DNA of 64,000 nucleotides, from contig WKFN01000008.1 of the NCBI GenBank assembly GCA_014872805.1, positions 61,722 to 125,721 of the forward strand, written 5' to 3'. The DNA comes from Opacimonas sp014872805 (GTDB lineage Bacteria > Pseudomonadota > Gammaproteobacteria > Enterobacterales > Alteromonadaceae). Each line of letters opens with the position of its first letter. The stretch's first letter is position 1. Below are positions 1-8,472 of this stretch, piece after piece. Below the pieces are notes generated by a model. It was not told the DNA's origin, did not search any database, and saw only the letters and a program-made list of their open reading frames with translations. Both the position numbers and the translations under genes were made by a program.

Positions 1-1237
1 GTGCGACAGCGACTTGTGTAACACGCTCAGATAACGCTTTCTCTGCTCTTCTCTGGGCATTAATATCCAAAGTAGTAAACACCCGAATGCCTGAGTTTCG
101 CAACGACGGATCGGCCAAAATAGTCGTTAATTCCCTTTTGAGTTTCGCCATAAAAGACGGATGCTTGCCACTGGCGAGACTCGCACCGGAAGCAATATTG
201 AGAGGGCTCTCAATCGCATTGAGATAAGTCGGTTTATCGATGACATCTTGCTCAAATAAAATTTTGAGTACCAAATCACGGCGTTCCAGCGCACGTTCTG
301 GATAGCGGCGAGGATTGTAGTAAGAAGGGCCTTTGAGCATGCCAACTAAGGTTGCAATTTCAGGTAAATTTAATTCATTTAACGGCCTATCAAAATAAAA
401 GTGCGAGCCTAAGCCAAAGCCATGCACCGCTTTTCCGCCATTTTGCCCGACAAACACCTCATTAAGGTAGGCCAGTAATATCTCATCTTTATCATAGCGC
501 GCATCAATCACAATGGACATTAGGGCTTCTTTGATTTTGCGAGTATAAGACTGTTCACGAGTCAGGTAGAGATTTTTAATCAGTTGTTGCGTGAGGGTCG
601 AACCGCCTTGAACTTTTCTCCCCGCTGCAATGTTAGCGAATAACGCCCGAGCTATCGCGATGGGATTGACCCCAAAGTGCGAATAAAAATTGCGATCTTC
701 CACCATCACCAAGGTATCCACCAGATAAGGCGGTAAATCGTCTTGGCGCAATAACATACGATCTTCGCGATTACCCGACAGAAGTCGAGTCACTAGCCAG
801 GGCTCTAAACGAGTTAATTCCACAGCCTCGGATTCACCCGTAATGGCATCAGTGAGCACTAGTCGGGCGATGCGACCAGAGCGCCATGATATATCAAGTT
901 GCGTCGCTGGAACGGCACCATCCAAAAAGTGAAATGCGCGTCGTTGAACGATAAGTGAACTTTTTGATAGTGAATACTCGCCAACCTTTGAAGCTTTATT
1001 TTGCTTACGGTATCCAAGCAATTCTAATTCATCAATCACTTCTTGAGGCGTGATTTCTTGGTTGAGAGAAAGCGTCAATGGTCGGGCATAGACCTGCACC
1101 GGCACTTGCCACTTATAGCCCGAAAAATGCGGCCGCAACTGCGCATCAAGATAAAACAAATACGCCAAAAGTAATGTGAAGCCGACTAGAGCGAACTTCC
1201 ACCAATACCGTTTACACCACTGCCAAAATGCTTGCAT
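1..1237 (-). CDS. mrcB: Penicillin-binding protein 1B, N-terminal part (3' end outside window)
   Basis: Bifunctional class A PBP that polymerises and cross-links peptidoglycan at the inner membrane. Only the first 412 codons are present and the gene runs off the left edge. The product starts MQAFWQWCKRYWWKF, followed by one membrane anchor (about residues 12-29), a UB2H-like segment, and a GT51 glycosyltransferase domain with the catalytic-type EDRNFYSHFGV motif (Glu180) and the GGSTLTQQL block typical of the family. The transpeptidase domain begins near the window edge. The N-terminal cytoplasmic tail is shorter than in E. coli PBP1B. It is divergent from phaC. The ATG at 1237 is the first Met before the membrane segment. 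Confidence 0.93.
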   Translation of the reverse strand, partial: MQAFWQWCKRYWWKFALVGFTLLLAYLFYLDAQLRPHFSGYKWQVPVQVYARPLTLSLNQEITPQEVIDELELLGYRKQNKASKVGEYSLSKSSLIVQRRAFHFLDGAVPATQLDISWRSGRIARLVLTDAITGESEAVELTRLEPWLVTRLLSGNREDRMLLRQDDLPPYLVDTLVMVEDRNFYSHFGVNPIAIARALFANIAAGRKVQGGSTLTQQLIKNLYLTREQSYTRKIKEALMSIVIDARYDKDEILLAYLNEVFVGQNGGKAVHGFGLGSHFYFDRPLNELNLPEIATLVGMLKGPSYYNPRRYPERALERRDLVLKILFEQDVIDKPTYLNAIESPLNIASGASLASGKHPSFMAKLKRELTTILADPSLRNSGIRVFTTLDINAQRRAEKALSERVTQVAVA

Positions 1238-1273
1238 TAAAAACGTCTTACCTTAAGATAATTGCATCATAGA

Positions 1274-1292
1274 CTAACCCCTCATAGGTTAG
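1274..1292. promoter_or_regulatory. Inverted repeat between mrcB and phaC
   Basis: CTAACC and GGTTAG form perfect 6-base arms separated by 7 bases (1274-1279 and 1287-1292). They lie in the 83-base divergent gap, about 30 bases before the phaC start. This could be an operator. There is no U-tract, so it is not a terminator. Regulator unknown. Confidence 0.35.
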
Positions 1293-1320
1293 CACATTCT
1301 ACCACTCTAGTCGTAGCGAT

Positions 1321-3174
1321 ATGGACAAGTTAAAAGACACTCAATACTATAAAGCTATAGTCGAAGAATTAACCAAGCAAGGAAGTCAAATGGGTCAGTC
1401 TGAGCACGAAGAGATCTTACAAAGCATCAACAAATACGCGCAAGTCTTTAATGCCATGGTCAAAGATACGTTATTAAAGCAGGGCCAAGAAGGCCAATCC
1501 ATGGAAAACATGAAAGGCATGTTTGATCCGAATAAGCTGGTTTCTTTGTTATCTGACCAAGTTGAAATTGATTCGGCCAAACTGCTTCAGTCGCAAATGC
1601 GTTTTATGGAACAACAAACGGCGCTTTGGCAACAAGCGTCGATGGCTTTTATGGGCGAGCAATTTAATCCCATCATTAATGAAACCAAAGGCGACAATCG
1701 ATTTAAACATGATGAGTGGAGCAATAACCCTGCATTTAATTATATGAAGCAAGCGTATTTGCTCAATTCACAAATGCTCGAAAACGTAGTGGATGCCTTG
1801 CACTTTAAAGACGACAAAACCGCAGAGCAAGTGAAGTTCTATACCCGCCAATACATCAGTTCAGTCTCCCCGACAAACTATGTGTTGACCAATCCTGAGG
1901 TATGCGAAGAGATCCTCAAATCCAACGGCGAAAGCATCCTTAAAGGAATGCAAAATTTCATGGCGGATTTGGAACAGAGTCCCTTAGAAGCCTTCAAAAT
2001 TACCCAAACTGACCCTGATGCGTTTAAGGTTGGCGAAAATCTTGCAACCACTGAAGGTCAGGTGATCTTCAAAAATGAACTGATTGAACTGATTCATTAC
2101 ACGCCCAAAACTGAAAAAACGTTCAAAAACCCGATTCTATTTACGCCACCGTTTATCAACAAATATTATGTGCTTGATCTAGATTACAAAAAATCCATGG
2201 TTCGTTCGTTATTAGAAGCGGGCTATGAAGTCTTTATGATTAGCTGGGTCAACCCCGATGCAAGCTTAGCTGAGGTGGATTTTGCTGGATATATGAAGCT
2301 TGGTCCTCTCGCCGCACTTGATGTGGTATGTGATGTGACCAAAGCGCCAAAAGTAAATTTAACCGGCTTTTGTGTGGGTGGCACATTAAGTTCAGTCACA
2401 GCGGCCTATCTCAGAGCCAAAGGCGATGAGCGCCTAGGTTCATTAACTTTATTCACGACGCTATTGGATTTTTCTGAGCCGGGCGAGGTGGGCAACTATC
2501 TTTCTGAAGACATGCTCAATATGCTTGAGCAAAGCACGGAAGTAAAAGGGATTTTCGATGGCCGAATTTTGGGTCTTTCGTTTAGCTTGTTGCGAGAAAA
2601 CTCACTGTTTTGGTCGTTCTTTATCAAGAACTATTTGCAAGGCAAAGATCCTGCGCCATTTGACATTTTATACTGGAACTCAGATTCCACCAATTTAACC
2701 GCGGCGTGTTACAAACAATATCTACGCACCACTTATTGGGACAACAAACTCATCGAACCCAATGCCTTTGAAATCGACGGTATTGGCATTGATTTGGGCA
2801 AAATCGATATCCCAGTGTATTCCATTGCCACGATTGCCGACCACATCGTATTGTGGAAAGCGGCTTACAAATCCGCTCAGAACCTTGGTGGTGATGTACG
2901 CTTTGTATTGGCCGGTTCAGGCCACTTGGCCGGGGTGATTAACCCGATTGAAGGGGGTAAATACCCGCATTGGCTCAACTCTGATATGCCAGAAAGTGCC
3001 GATGAATGGTTGGCAGATGCCGAAGAGCACCCTGGCTCTTGGTGGACGGATTGGCATCAATGGCTAGCCGAAAAATCCGGAAATCAAACCAAAGCCTTAG
3101 TGCCAGGGAATACCAAACAATACCCTGCTCTGTATCCTGCACCCGGTCAATATGTCTTAAAACGCTTAGGCTAA
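1321..3174 (+). CDS. phaC: Class I poly(R)-hydroxyalkanoic acid synthase
   Basis: Polymerises (R)-3-hydroxyacyl-CoA into polyhydroxyalkanoate on the granule surface. The 617-aa length fits single-subunit class I synthases. A long N-terminal region precedes an alpha/beta-hydrolase fold carrying the lipase-box-like motif GFCVGG with catalytic Cys351. Asp507 (in ATIADHIVLW) and His535 (in GSGHLAGV) complete the triad. It heads a PHA gene cluster: phaR follows after a terminator, then phasins and depolymerase. No clear Shine-Dalgarno precedes ATG 1321 (upstream bases are AGTCGTAGCGAT), so translation may be weak or the start slightly different. No phaA thiolase is in the window; phaB is 4.6 kb downstream on the other strand. 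Confidence 0.96.
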   Translation: MDKLKDTQYYKAIVEELTKQGSQMGQSEHEEILQSINKYAQVFNAMVKDTLLKQGQEGQSMENMKGMFDPNKLVSLLSDQVEIDSAKLLQSQMRFMEQQTALWQQASMAFMGEQFNPIINETKGDNRFKHDEWSNNPAFNYMKQAYLLNSQMLENVVDALHFKDDKTAEQVKFYTRQYISSVSPTNYVLTNPEVCEEILKSNGESILKGMQNFMADLEQSPLEAFKITQTDPDAFKVGENLATTEGQVIFKNELIELIHYTPKTEKTFKNPILFTPPFINKYYVLDLDYKKSMVRSLLEAGYEVFMISWVNPDASLAEVDFAGYMKLGPLAALDVVCDVTKAPKVNLTGFCVGGTLSSVTAAYLRAKGDERLGSLTLFTTLLDFSEPGEVGNYLSEDMLNMLEQSTEVKGIFDGRILGLSFSLLRENSLFWSFFIKNYLQGKDPAPFDILYWNSDSTNLTAACYKQYLRTTYWDNKLIEPNAFEIDGIGIDLGKIDIPVYSIATIADHIVLWKAAYKSAQNLGGDVRFVLAGSGHLAGVINPIEGGKYPHWLNSDMPESADEWLADAEEHPGSWWTDWHQWLAEKSGNQTKALVPGNTKQYPALYPAPGQYVLKRLG

Positions 3175-3184
3175 TATCATCTAT

Positions 3185-3210
3185 AGCGCCACATTGATGT
3201 GGCGCTTTTT
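3185..3210 (+). terminator. Rho-independent terminator after phaC
   Basis: AGCGCCACAT and ATGTGGCGCT form a perfect 10-bp stem with a two-base apex as written (in practice a slightly larger loop), followed by TTTTT. It lies 11 bases after the phaC stop and separates phaC from phaR. Confidence 0.9.
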
Positions 3211-3277
3211 CTTTGTCATATCCATCAAAATACAGTAACCTGTTGATTCATATTCAGCTCAACGCACGGAATGGTCA

Positions 3278-3706
3278 GTGATCACAATCAAAAAATACCC
3301 CAATCGTCGCCTTTACGACACCAGTCAATCTAAGTACATCAACTTAGAAGACATCAAGACTATGATCAAAGCACGTGACGAGTTCCAAATTGTTGATTCC
3401 AAAACCCAAGACGTGATCACCAAAAGCGTTTTACTGCAAATCATCAGTGAATCTGAGTCAAATCAAGCCCAGTCCTTGTTGACCGACAAATTATTACAAC
3501 AACTGATCCGGTACTACGATAATCAAGACATGCAACCGCTTTTGCGTCAATATCTAGAGCAGTCATTAGTCAGCTTCATGGAACAACAAGACAAGATCCA
3601 AAGTATGATGAATACCATGGTCAATGCCACGCCTTTAGGCATGTTCCAAAAAATGTTTGATCCAAACAACAATCCTTGGCAACCCAACAAGTCCAAAGAT
3701 GAGTAA
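3278..3706 (+). CDS. phaR: PHA synthesis repressor PhaR
   Basis: DNA- and granule-binding regulator that represses phasin genes until PHA accumulates. The 142-aa protein opens with the family hallmark KKYPNRRLYDT (PHB_acc_N domain, about residues 4-65) and continues into the PHB accumulation domain. The most plausible start is GTG 3278: the ATG at 3271 is out of frame and no in-frame ATG lies upstream. It sits between phaC and the phasin genes, whose promoter region carries TGC/GCA palindromes that could be its targets (inference). Confidence 0.94.
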   Translation: MITIKKYPNRRLYDTSQSKYINLEDIKTMIKARDEFQIVDSKTQDVITKSVLLQIISESESNQAQSLLTDKLLQQLIRYYDNQDMQPLLRQYLEQSLVSFMEQQDKIQSMMNTMVNATPLGMFQKMFDPNNNPWQPNKSKDE

Positions 3707-3812
3707 GTGTCCATGCCACTGGCAGTTATGAGTATATCTTAGGCAATTCAACTACCACACAAGGAGCTATTCTTTGCCATCAGGTTAAAAGTATTGATAG
3801 TGTGACAATGGT

Positions 3813-3831
3813 TTGTGCGTTCGCAACACAA
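3813..3831. promoter_or_regulatory. TGC/GCA palindrome, candidate PhaR site
   Basis: TTGTGCG at 3813 faces CGCAACACAA ending near 3831, and the outer arms TTGTG/CACAA are perfect. It is the most distal of three TGC...GCA repeats upstream of the phasins (others at 3964 and 4029). Assignment to PhaR is inference from gene context. Confidence 0.35.
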
Positions 3832-3963
3832 CCAATACAAAAATTACCACCAAAGTCGTGCTCCAGATTACCTTTCTACACTTCATAAAATAAAAAAATT
3901 CCGCATTTGAACATTTTTTTTCACTATTAATTTCAATAATTTAACAAAAAAACACAAAAATAA

Positions 3964-3977
3964 TGTTGCGATGCACA
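3964..3977. promoter_or_regulatory. TGC/GCA palindrome upstream of phasin -35, candidate PhaR site
   Basis: TGTTGC-GAT-GCACA lies 10 bases upstream of the -35 element of the phasin promoter. It shares the TGTTGC half with the perfect palindrome at 4029-4043. Binding by PhaR is inferred, not shown. Confidence 0.4.
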
Positions 3978-3986
3978 AAAATCCAC

Positions 3987-4015
3987 TTGACGGTTTTTTA
4001 AACACCCGCTATAGT
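3987..4015 (+). promoter_or_regulatory. Sigma70-type promoter of the phasin genes
   Basis: -35 TTGACG (3987-3992), a 17-base spacer and -10 TATAGT (4010-4015). The predicted transcription start is near 4021, just before the palindrome at 4029. This is one of the best promoter matches in the window, consistent with highly expressed phasins. Confidence 0.75.
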
Positions 4016-4028
4016 TAACTTAACTCGA

Positions 4029-4043
4029 TGTTGCAACGCAACA
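4029..4043. promoter_or_regulatory. Perfect palindrome at phasin transcription start, candidate PhaR operator
   Basis: TGTTGC-AAC-GCAACA has perfect 6-base arms. It covers roughly +8 to +22 relative to the predicted start site, a position that would block transcription. It lies upstream of the supported start codon at 4073. Confidence 0.5.
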
Positions 4044-4072
4044 AATTTCAACAAAGTTTTAAGGATAGCATC

Positions 4073-4663
4073 ATGTTTGGTAAATTTTCAGAGCAAGTCA
4101 AAAAGTCCTCTAAACCAGTGAGCTCATTAGTGGCTGTTAACACTAAAGCACTGGAAGAGTTGTCACAACAGCAAACTGAATTCTTCACTGGATTCTTGGC
4201 TGATAGCGTGAAGTATGTTGAATCACTATCAGTACAAACTGAAGTAAAAGGTTTCGTTGCGGCTCAATCTACTTATGCTGAAGCAGTAAAAGAGCGTTTA
4301 GCGCATACCTCAAAGCAAACCTACGGCACGATGAACGACATTCGTGAAGAGTATACCAAGGTACTTAAAACGTCGATTGAAGAATTGCCGGCGGCTGAAG
4401 AAGTGACCAAAGAATTGATGAAAGCTGTGCCTGCAGTGGCAACCCCTGCAGCACCAAAAGCGAAAGCAAAGCCTGCACCAGCGAAAAAGCCAGCGGCAAA
4501 GAAAGCACCAGCTAAAGCGGCCCCAAAAGCAGCCCCTAAGCCAGCGGCAAAAGCTGAAGCCCCAAGAGCAGAAGCAAAGCCTGTAGCAAAAGCTGAAGCC
4601 CAAAAATCAGCCGTGAAAACCGGATCTTCACCAGCAGCACCTGCTGCGGCGAAAAAAGCGTAA
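4073..4663 (+). CDS. Phasin with histone-H1-like Ala/Lys/Pro-rich tail (PhaF-like layout)
   Basis: PHA granule-associated protein, 196 aa from ATG 4073. That start has AAGGATAG at 4061-4068 as ribosome site; an in-frame ATG at 4028 has none and would overlap the operator. Residues about 1-115 form a helical phasin domain (starts MFGKFSEQVKKSSKP), closely resembling the next gene's product. Residues about 125-196 are repeats of PAKKPAAKKAPAKA type, strongly basic and like histone H1. In pseudomonad PhaF such a tail binds DNA and helps share granules between daughter cells, and the same role is inferred here. It is cotranscribed with the short phasin 31 bases downstream. Confidence 0.88.
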   Translation: MFGKFSEQVKKSSKPVSSLVAVNTKALEELSQQQTEFFTGFLADSVKYVESLSVQTEVKGFVAAQSTYAEAVKERLAHTSKQTYGTMNDIREEYTKVLKTSIEELPAAEEVTKELMKAVPAVATPAAPKAKAKPAPAKKPAAKKAPAKAAPKAAPKPAAKAEAPRAEAKPVAKAEAQKSAVKTGSSPAAPAAAKKA

Positions 4664-4694
4664 CATTACATTTTTTATTTAACGGAGAAATACC

Positions 4695-5039
4695 ATGTTT
4701 GAACAATTAAACGACCAACTTAAAGATTCTATGAAGCCTGTAACTGAGTTAGCGACTCTTAACATGAACGCGTTACAAGACATCGCTGAGAAGCAAAATG
4801 CATTATTCTCAACTTTGTTAAACGATGGTATGTCATTTGTTGAGTCTGCGAGCCAGCAAAAAGACGTAATGAGCCTAGCTGAAACGCAAAAAGCGTACTT
4901 AGAAGGTTTGCAAGAAACTGTATCTGATGCAGCGAAAGAAACTTATGAAGTGATCACTTCAACGCAAAAAGCAGCGACTGACGTCATCAAGTCTGCTTCT
5001 GAAGAGTTCAGCTCAAAAGTTGCTGCAGTAGCAAAATAA
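4695..5039 (+). CDS. phaP: Phasin family protein
   Basis: Small amphipathic helical protein (114 aa) that coats PHA granules. It begins MFEQLNDQLKDSMKPVTELA, lacks the basic tail of its upstream paralogue, and has no signal peptide or membrane segment. A good ribosome site (GGAG at 4684-4687) precedes ATG 4695. It is the last gene of the phasin transcript, with a terminator 15 bases after the stop. The sequence similarity of the two neighbours suggests tandem duplication, with later gain or loss of the tail. Confidence 0.9.
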   Translation: MFEQLNDQLKDSMKPVTELATLNMNALQDIAEKQNALFSTLLNDGMSFVESASQQKDVMSLAETQKAYLEGLQETVSDAAKETYEVITSTQKAATDVIKSASEEFSSKVAAVAK

Positions 5040-5054
5040 GCAATACCAAAATAG

Positions 5055-5101
5055 CACTTCGCGGTTGCTTCTATCGTAGTAAAGTAACCCGAAGTGTTTT
5101 T
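5055..5101 (+). terminator. Terminator after phasin genes
   Basis: CACTTCGCGGTT... pairs with ...AACCCGAAGTG (with some mismatch inside a long loop), followed by TTTTT at 5097-5101. It is positioned directly behind the phasin stop. Confidence 0.7.
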
Positions 5102-5148
5102 GCTTATCAGCACGGTGTTGGTAAGTGTCTAAATGTAGGAGTGTATTT

Positions 5149-6369
5149 ATGAACCATTATCAAGCGTATGACTATTTAACCCGCTCAGCACAAGTCATGC
5201 ATGAGGGTTTCAGTTTACTCAACGACGTTGCAAGCCACCCTACCAATCCATTCTCATATACTCTCGCTGGACGTTTTACTCATGCTAGTCTAGAAACCGC
5301 GATGCGATTAACCCGCCGTTATGAGAAATTAGGCTTTAATATCGACGAAGTCGAAATCGCCAATAAAACGTATTTAGTTCGTGAAGAAACGGCGCTGAGC
5401 AAGCCTTTTTGTGATTTAATCCACTTTAATCGTCGCGGTAAAATCGACGAACACAAAGTCCTACTGGTTGCTCCACTTTCAGGACATTTTGCGACTTTAT
5501 TAAAAGGCACCGTGGAAGCACTGCTTCCCGACCACGAAGTCTATATTACCGATTGGGCTGATGCGCGTGAAGTCCCGCTGAATGAAGGCCCGTTTTCGTT
5601 TGACTGTTACGTGTCATATTTAATCGAATTTATGCAATTTTTAGGGCCCGATACGCACTTAATTGCGATCTGTCAGCCAACGGTGCAAGCCCTAATTGCA
5701 ACAGCAGTTATGGCTCAAGAAAAAGACCCGTGTGTGCCCCAATCTCTAACGTTAATGGCCGGTCCCATTGACCCCAGCAAGAATCCAACTCGAGTGAATA
5801 CGTTTGCACATGAACGTCCCATGAGCTGGTTCAAAAATGTCGCGATCATGGAAGTGCCTTACGGTTATCCGGGACAAGGTCGTAAAGTGTATCCTGGTTT
5901 TATGCAGTTAGGCGGGTTCATCTCGATGAACCAAGAAACGCATACGAAGAAATATATGAATTTTTTCCAAAATATTTTGTTTGGAGACAACGAAGATAAC
6001 GATCGTTTCCGTGCCTTCTACGATGAATATTTAGCCGTATTAGATATTCCTGCAGAATTCTATCTAGAAACTATCGAGCGAATCTTCAAAAACAATGAAT
6101 TGGCGCAAGGTAAAATCACCTACCAAGGCAAGCATGTGGATTTTAATGCCATCGACGATACGGCATTACTGACGGTGGAAGGCGCTGATGATGATATTTG
6201 TGGCTTACGTCAAACCGAAGCAGCGCAAGATATTTGCAAAAACATCCCCAAAAATATGCGTAAACATCACGTCCAGCAAGGTGCTGGGCACTATGGTATT
6301 TTCAGTGGTTCAAAATTCCGTCAACACATTCGCCCGTTGATTACCGAATTTATCCACAAATACGCTTAA
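5149..6369 (+). CDS. phaZ: Intracellular PHA/PHB depolymerase
   Basis: Mobilises stored PHA by thiolysis or hydrolysis of granule polymer in the cytoplasm. The product has 406 aa from ATG 5149, which has TAGGAG just upstream; an in-frame extension to 5125 lacks support. There is no signal peptide, as expected for the intracellular type. The nucleophile motif is AICQPTVQA with Cys175, the Cys form known from intracellular PhaZ enzymes rather than the Ser box of secreted depolymerases. The C-terminal half matches the PHB_depo_C type, with GAGHYGIFSG carrying the likely catalytic His. It has its own strong terminator. Confidence 0.93.
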   Translation: MNHYQAYDYLTRSAQVMHEGFSLLNDVASHPTNPFSYTLAGRFTHASLETAMRLTRRYEKLGFNIDEVEIANKTYLVREETALSKPFCDLIHFNRRGKIDEHKVLLVAPLSGHFATLLKGTVEALLPDHEVYITDWADAREVPLNEGPFSFDCYVSYLIEFMQFLGPDTHLIAICQPTVQALIATAVMAQEKDPCVPQSLTLMAGPIDPSKNPTRVNTFAHERPMSWFKNVAIMEVPYGYPGQGRKVYPGFMQLGGFISMNQETHTKKYMNFFQNILFGDNEDNDRFRAFYDEYLAVLDIPAEFYLETIERIFKNNELAQGKITYQGKHVDFNAIDDTALLTVEGADDDICGLRQTEAAQDICKNIPKNMRKHHVQQGAGHYGIFSGSKFRQHIRPLITEFIHKYA

Positions 6370-6379
6370 CGCTGTCCTT

Positions 6380-6401
6380 GGGGGCTTAGGCCCCCTTTTT
6401 T
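6380..6401 (+). terminator. Terminator after phaZ
   Basis: GGGGGC-TTAG-GCCCCC hairpin (6380-6395) followed by TTTTTT, 10 bases after the phaZ stop. Confidence 0.95.
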
Positions 6402-6473
6402 GATCTATTTCCTTTAGATTTTTCACTCAATCTGCGGTAATGTAAGTCTTGGATTTTTTCTTAAGGACTTGTC

Positions 6474-7667
6474 ATGCTTCGTATATCTTTTGTCGCAACG
6501 CTCTTGTTTTCGACGTCACTTTTTGCTCAAGAAGAATTTTCCCAATGCGTTGCTCAACTGACCGATAAGGCCAAAGCTCAAGGCATTGCCCAGAGCACCA
6601 TAGAGCAAACTTTAGCAATTGCACAGCAGCGCAAACGCGTCATCAATCTTGACCGTTCACAGCCTGAATTTTTATCGACGTTTGAGGATTACTACAGCAA
6701 GCGCGTCAATACATGGCGCATCGAAAAAGGCCAAGCGTTATACGCCAAACATCGCGTATTTTTGGATGAATTAACCAGACAATATGGTGTGCCAGGACAA
6801 TATCTCATCGCATTTTGGGGCTTGGAAACCAACTACGGCGGTTACAAAGGCAAGATCCCCACTATTGATGCATTGACTACGCTTGCGTGTGAGCCACGGC
6901 GCAAAACATTCTTTACCAATGAATTAATGACCATGCTTGAAGTCATTGAAAAAAATGATCTAGACGTACCAACATTATTAGGTTCATGGGCTGGCGCGAT
7001 GGGGCATACTCAGTTTATGCCATCCACTTACAAAGGCTATGCCATAGATGGTGATGGCGATGACAAAATCGATTTGGTTCATTCCGAAAAAGACGCACTG
7101 GCGTCTGCCGCGCACTTTCTCCACCAATTAGGTTGGCAAGCTGGCTATCGGTGGGGACGAGAAATCAGTCTGCCAGCAGACTTCGATTACGCGTTAGCGG
7201 GTCGTAAACTCAAGCGACCACTGTCATTTTGGCGTGAACAAGGTGTGACTTCTGTTTACGGTCAGCCAGTTGCCGATATTGATTTGGACTCATCTGTAGT
7301 GATCCCGTCTGGTTATCAGGGGCCGATTTTTATGGCGTATCCTAATTTTCATATCATCATGCGCTGGAACAACTCACAATCTTATGCCATCGCGGTGGGC
7401 AAACTCGCAGATCAGATTGCTGGCGCTCCAGGACTAGTGACTGAATTTCCAGACGTACCACCGGTCTCAATTGTACAAGCCAAAGAACTGCAGCGTCAGC
7501 TACAGGTATTGGGCTATGGGGTAAAACACATTGATGGCATCATCGGTTCTGGCACACGTAGCGCGATCCGAGCGTTTCAAAAGGATAACGGTTTGGTTGC
7601 CGACGGATTTGCTCATCCAGAAGTATTCGAAGCGTTACATTCTGTTTATCAGAAACAAAAAAGCTAA
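6474..7667 (+). CDS. Lytic murein transglycosylase (MltB family) with peptidoglycan-binding domain
   Basis: Periplasmic enzyme that cleaves the MurNAc-GlcNAc bond with 1,6-anhydro ring formation. A signal peptide (MLRISFVATLLFSTSLFAQ) has no lipobox, so the protein is probably soluble, unlike MltB itself. The SLT2/MltB-type domain runs about residues 25-325 with catalytic Glu118 in FWGLETNYGG and the GAMGHTQFMPSTY block. A C-terminal PG_binding_1 domain (about 335-390) includes LQRQLQVLGYG and IDGIIGSGTRSAIRAFQ. The 397-aa length fits this subfamily. It sits between PHA genes without an obvious functional link and ends in a terminator overlapping the stop. Confidence 0.92.
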   Translation: MLRISFVATLLFSTSLFAQEEFSQCVAQLTDKAKAQGIAQSTIEQTLAIAQQRKRVINLDRSQPEFLSTFEDYYSKRVNTWRIEKGQALYAKHRVFLDELTRQYGVPGQYLIAFWGLETNYGGYKGKIPTIDALTTLACEPRRKTFFTNELMTMLEVIEKNDLDVPTLLGSWAGAMGHTQFMPSTYKGYAIDGDGDDKIDLVHSEKDALASAAHFLHQLGWQAGYRWGREISLPADFDYALAGRKLKRPLSFWREQGVTSVYGQPVADIDLDSSVVIPSGYQGPIFMAYPNFHIIMRWNNSQSYAIAVGKLADQIAGAPGLVTEFPDVPPVSIVQAKELQRQLQVLGYGVKHIDGIIGSGTRSAIRAFQKDNGLVADGFAHPEVFEALHSVYQKQKS

Positions 7668-7688
7668 GCCGGTATAAGCTTAGCTTTT
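7659..7688. terminator. Terminator at end of lytic transglycosylase gene
   Basis: AAAAGCTAAGC (7659-7669) pairs with GCTTAGCTTTT (7678-7688) over 11 bp. The upstream arm includes the stop codon. It is near-symmetric and lies between two convergent genes, so it may also serve phaB on the other strand. Confidence 0.8.
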
Positions 7689-7749
7689 GCAACATCCATA
7701 TATTCCATTCAACACGTCCAACGTGTCGTATTACTTCCCCAAAAAGGGC

Positions 7750-8472
7750 TTAGTACATGTGTTGACCACCGTTCACTGACAAGGTAGAACCTGTCATGAA
7801 ACCGTTGTCTTCTGCAACTAAGTATGAAACTGCTTTGGCAATTTCTGATGCGTTGCCTAAACGACCCACTGGGATCTTAGCAACGATCTTTGCTAACACT
7901 TCTTCAGGCACTGCACGAACCATATCTGTATCGATATAACCCGGTGCAATTGCATTGACAGTGATACCTTTTGCAGCATTTTCTTGCGCTAATGCTTTGG
8001 TAAAACCGTGAATGCCTGATTTAGCTGCTGCATAGTTCACTTGACCATACTGACCTGCTTGACCATTGACTGAACCGATATTGACGATACGGCCGTATCC
8101 GCGCTCACGCATGCCATCAATCACTGCACGACACGTGTTGAAACACGAAGCCAAGTTAGTTTGAATAACAGCATCCCACTGTTCGAACGTCATGCGATGC
8201 ATGGTGCCGTCTCGTGTGATACCCGCATTGTTGATTAAGACATCAAGTGAACCGTAATCTGCTTCAATCTGTTTGATTGCAGTGTTGACTGCATCGAAAT
8301 CTGCGACGTCAAATTTGAACGCTGGAATACCAGTACGTTCTGTAAATTCTTGAGCTGCCTGGTCGTTACCGCCATAGTTTGCGACAACTTGATAGCCTTC
8401 TTCTTTTAATTTAACGCAAATGGCTTCACCAATACCGCGTGTTCCACCCGTAACTAATGCTACATGTGCCAT
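7750..8472 (-). CDS. phaB: Acetoacetyl-CoA reductase (NADPH)
   Basis: Reduces acetoacetyl-CoA to (R)-3-hydroxybutyryl-CoA, the monomer for PhaC. The 240-aa short-chain dehydrogenase has the cofactor motif TGGTRGIG (8-15), NNAG (81-84) and the catalytic Ser134-Tyr147-Lys151 set (YAAAKSG). The end region GGQHMY is typical of PhaB/PhbB rather than FabG. A good ribosome site (AAGGAGAG) precedes the ATG. The upstream neighbour is divergent thpR. Its place near phaC/phaR/phaZ supports the assignment over FabG, which it resembles in fold. Confidence 0.92.
   Translation of the reverse strand: MAHVALVTGGTRGIGEAICVKLKEEGYQVVANYGGNDQAAQEFTERTGIPAFKFDVADFDAVNTAIKQIEADYGSLDVLINNAGITRDGTMHRMTFEQWDAVIQTNLASCFNTCRAVIDGMRERGYGRIVNIGSVNGQAGQYGQVNYAAAKSGIHGFTKALAQENAAKGITVNAIAPGYIDTDMVRAVPEEVLAKIVAKIPVGRLGNASEIAKAVSYLVAEDNGFMTGSTLSVNGGQHMY

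Larger units (their letters stand above)
3707..3986. other. Intergenic region phaR-phasin (366 bp in all)
   Basis: This stretch holds no gene I can support. It is AT-rich towards its right end and carries a TGC/GCA palindrome at 3813-3831. The phasin promoter follows at 3987-4015. The bases after phaR include a short TGCCA/GGCA repeat but no U-tract, so no convincing terminator for phaR is seen. Confidence 0.5.

Noticed and set aside
4310..4603. Minus-strand open frame rich in Cys/Phe/Arg opposite the phasin tail
   Set aside because: It is the mirror of the Ala/Lys/Pro codon repeats of the phasin; no ribosome site and highly skewed composition.
7750..8472. FabG rather than PhaB
   Set aside because: Close family, but the GGQHMY ending, monocistronic setting and location beside phaC, phaR and phaZ favour acetoacetyl-CoA reductase; no acpP/fabD/fabF neighbours.
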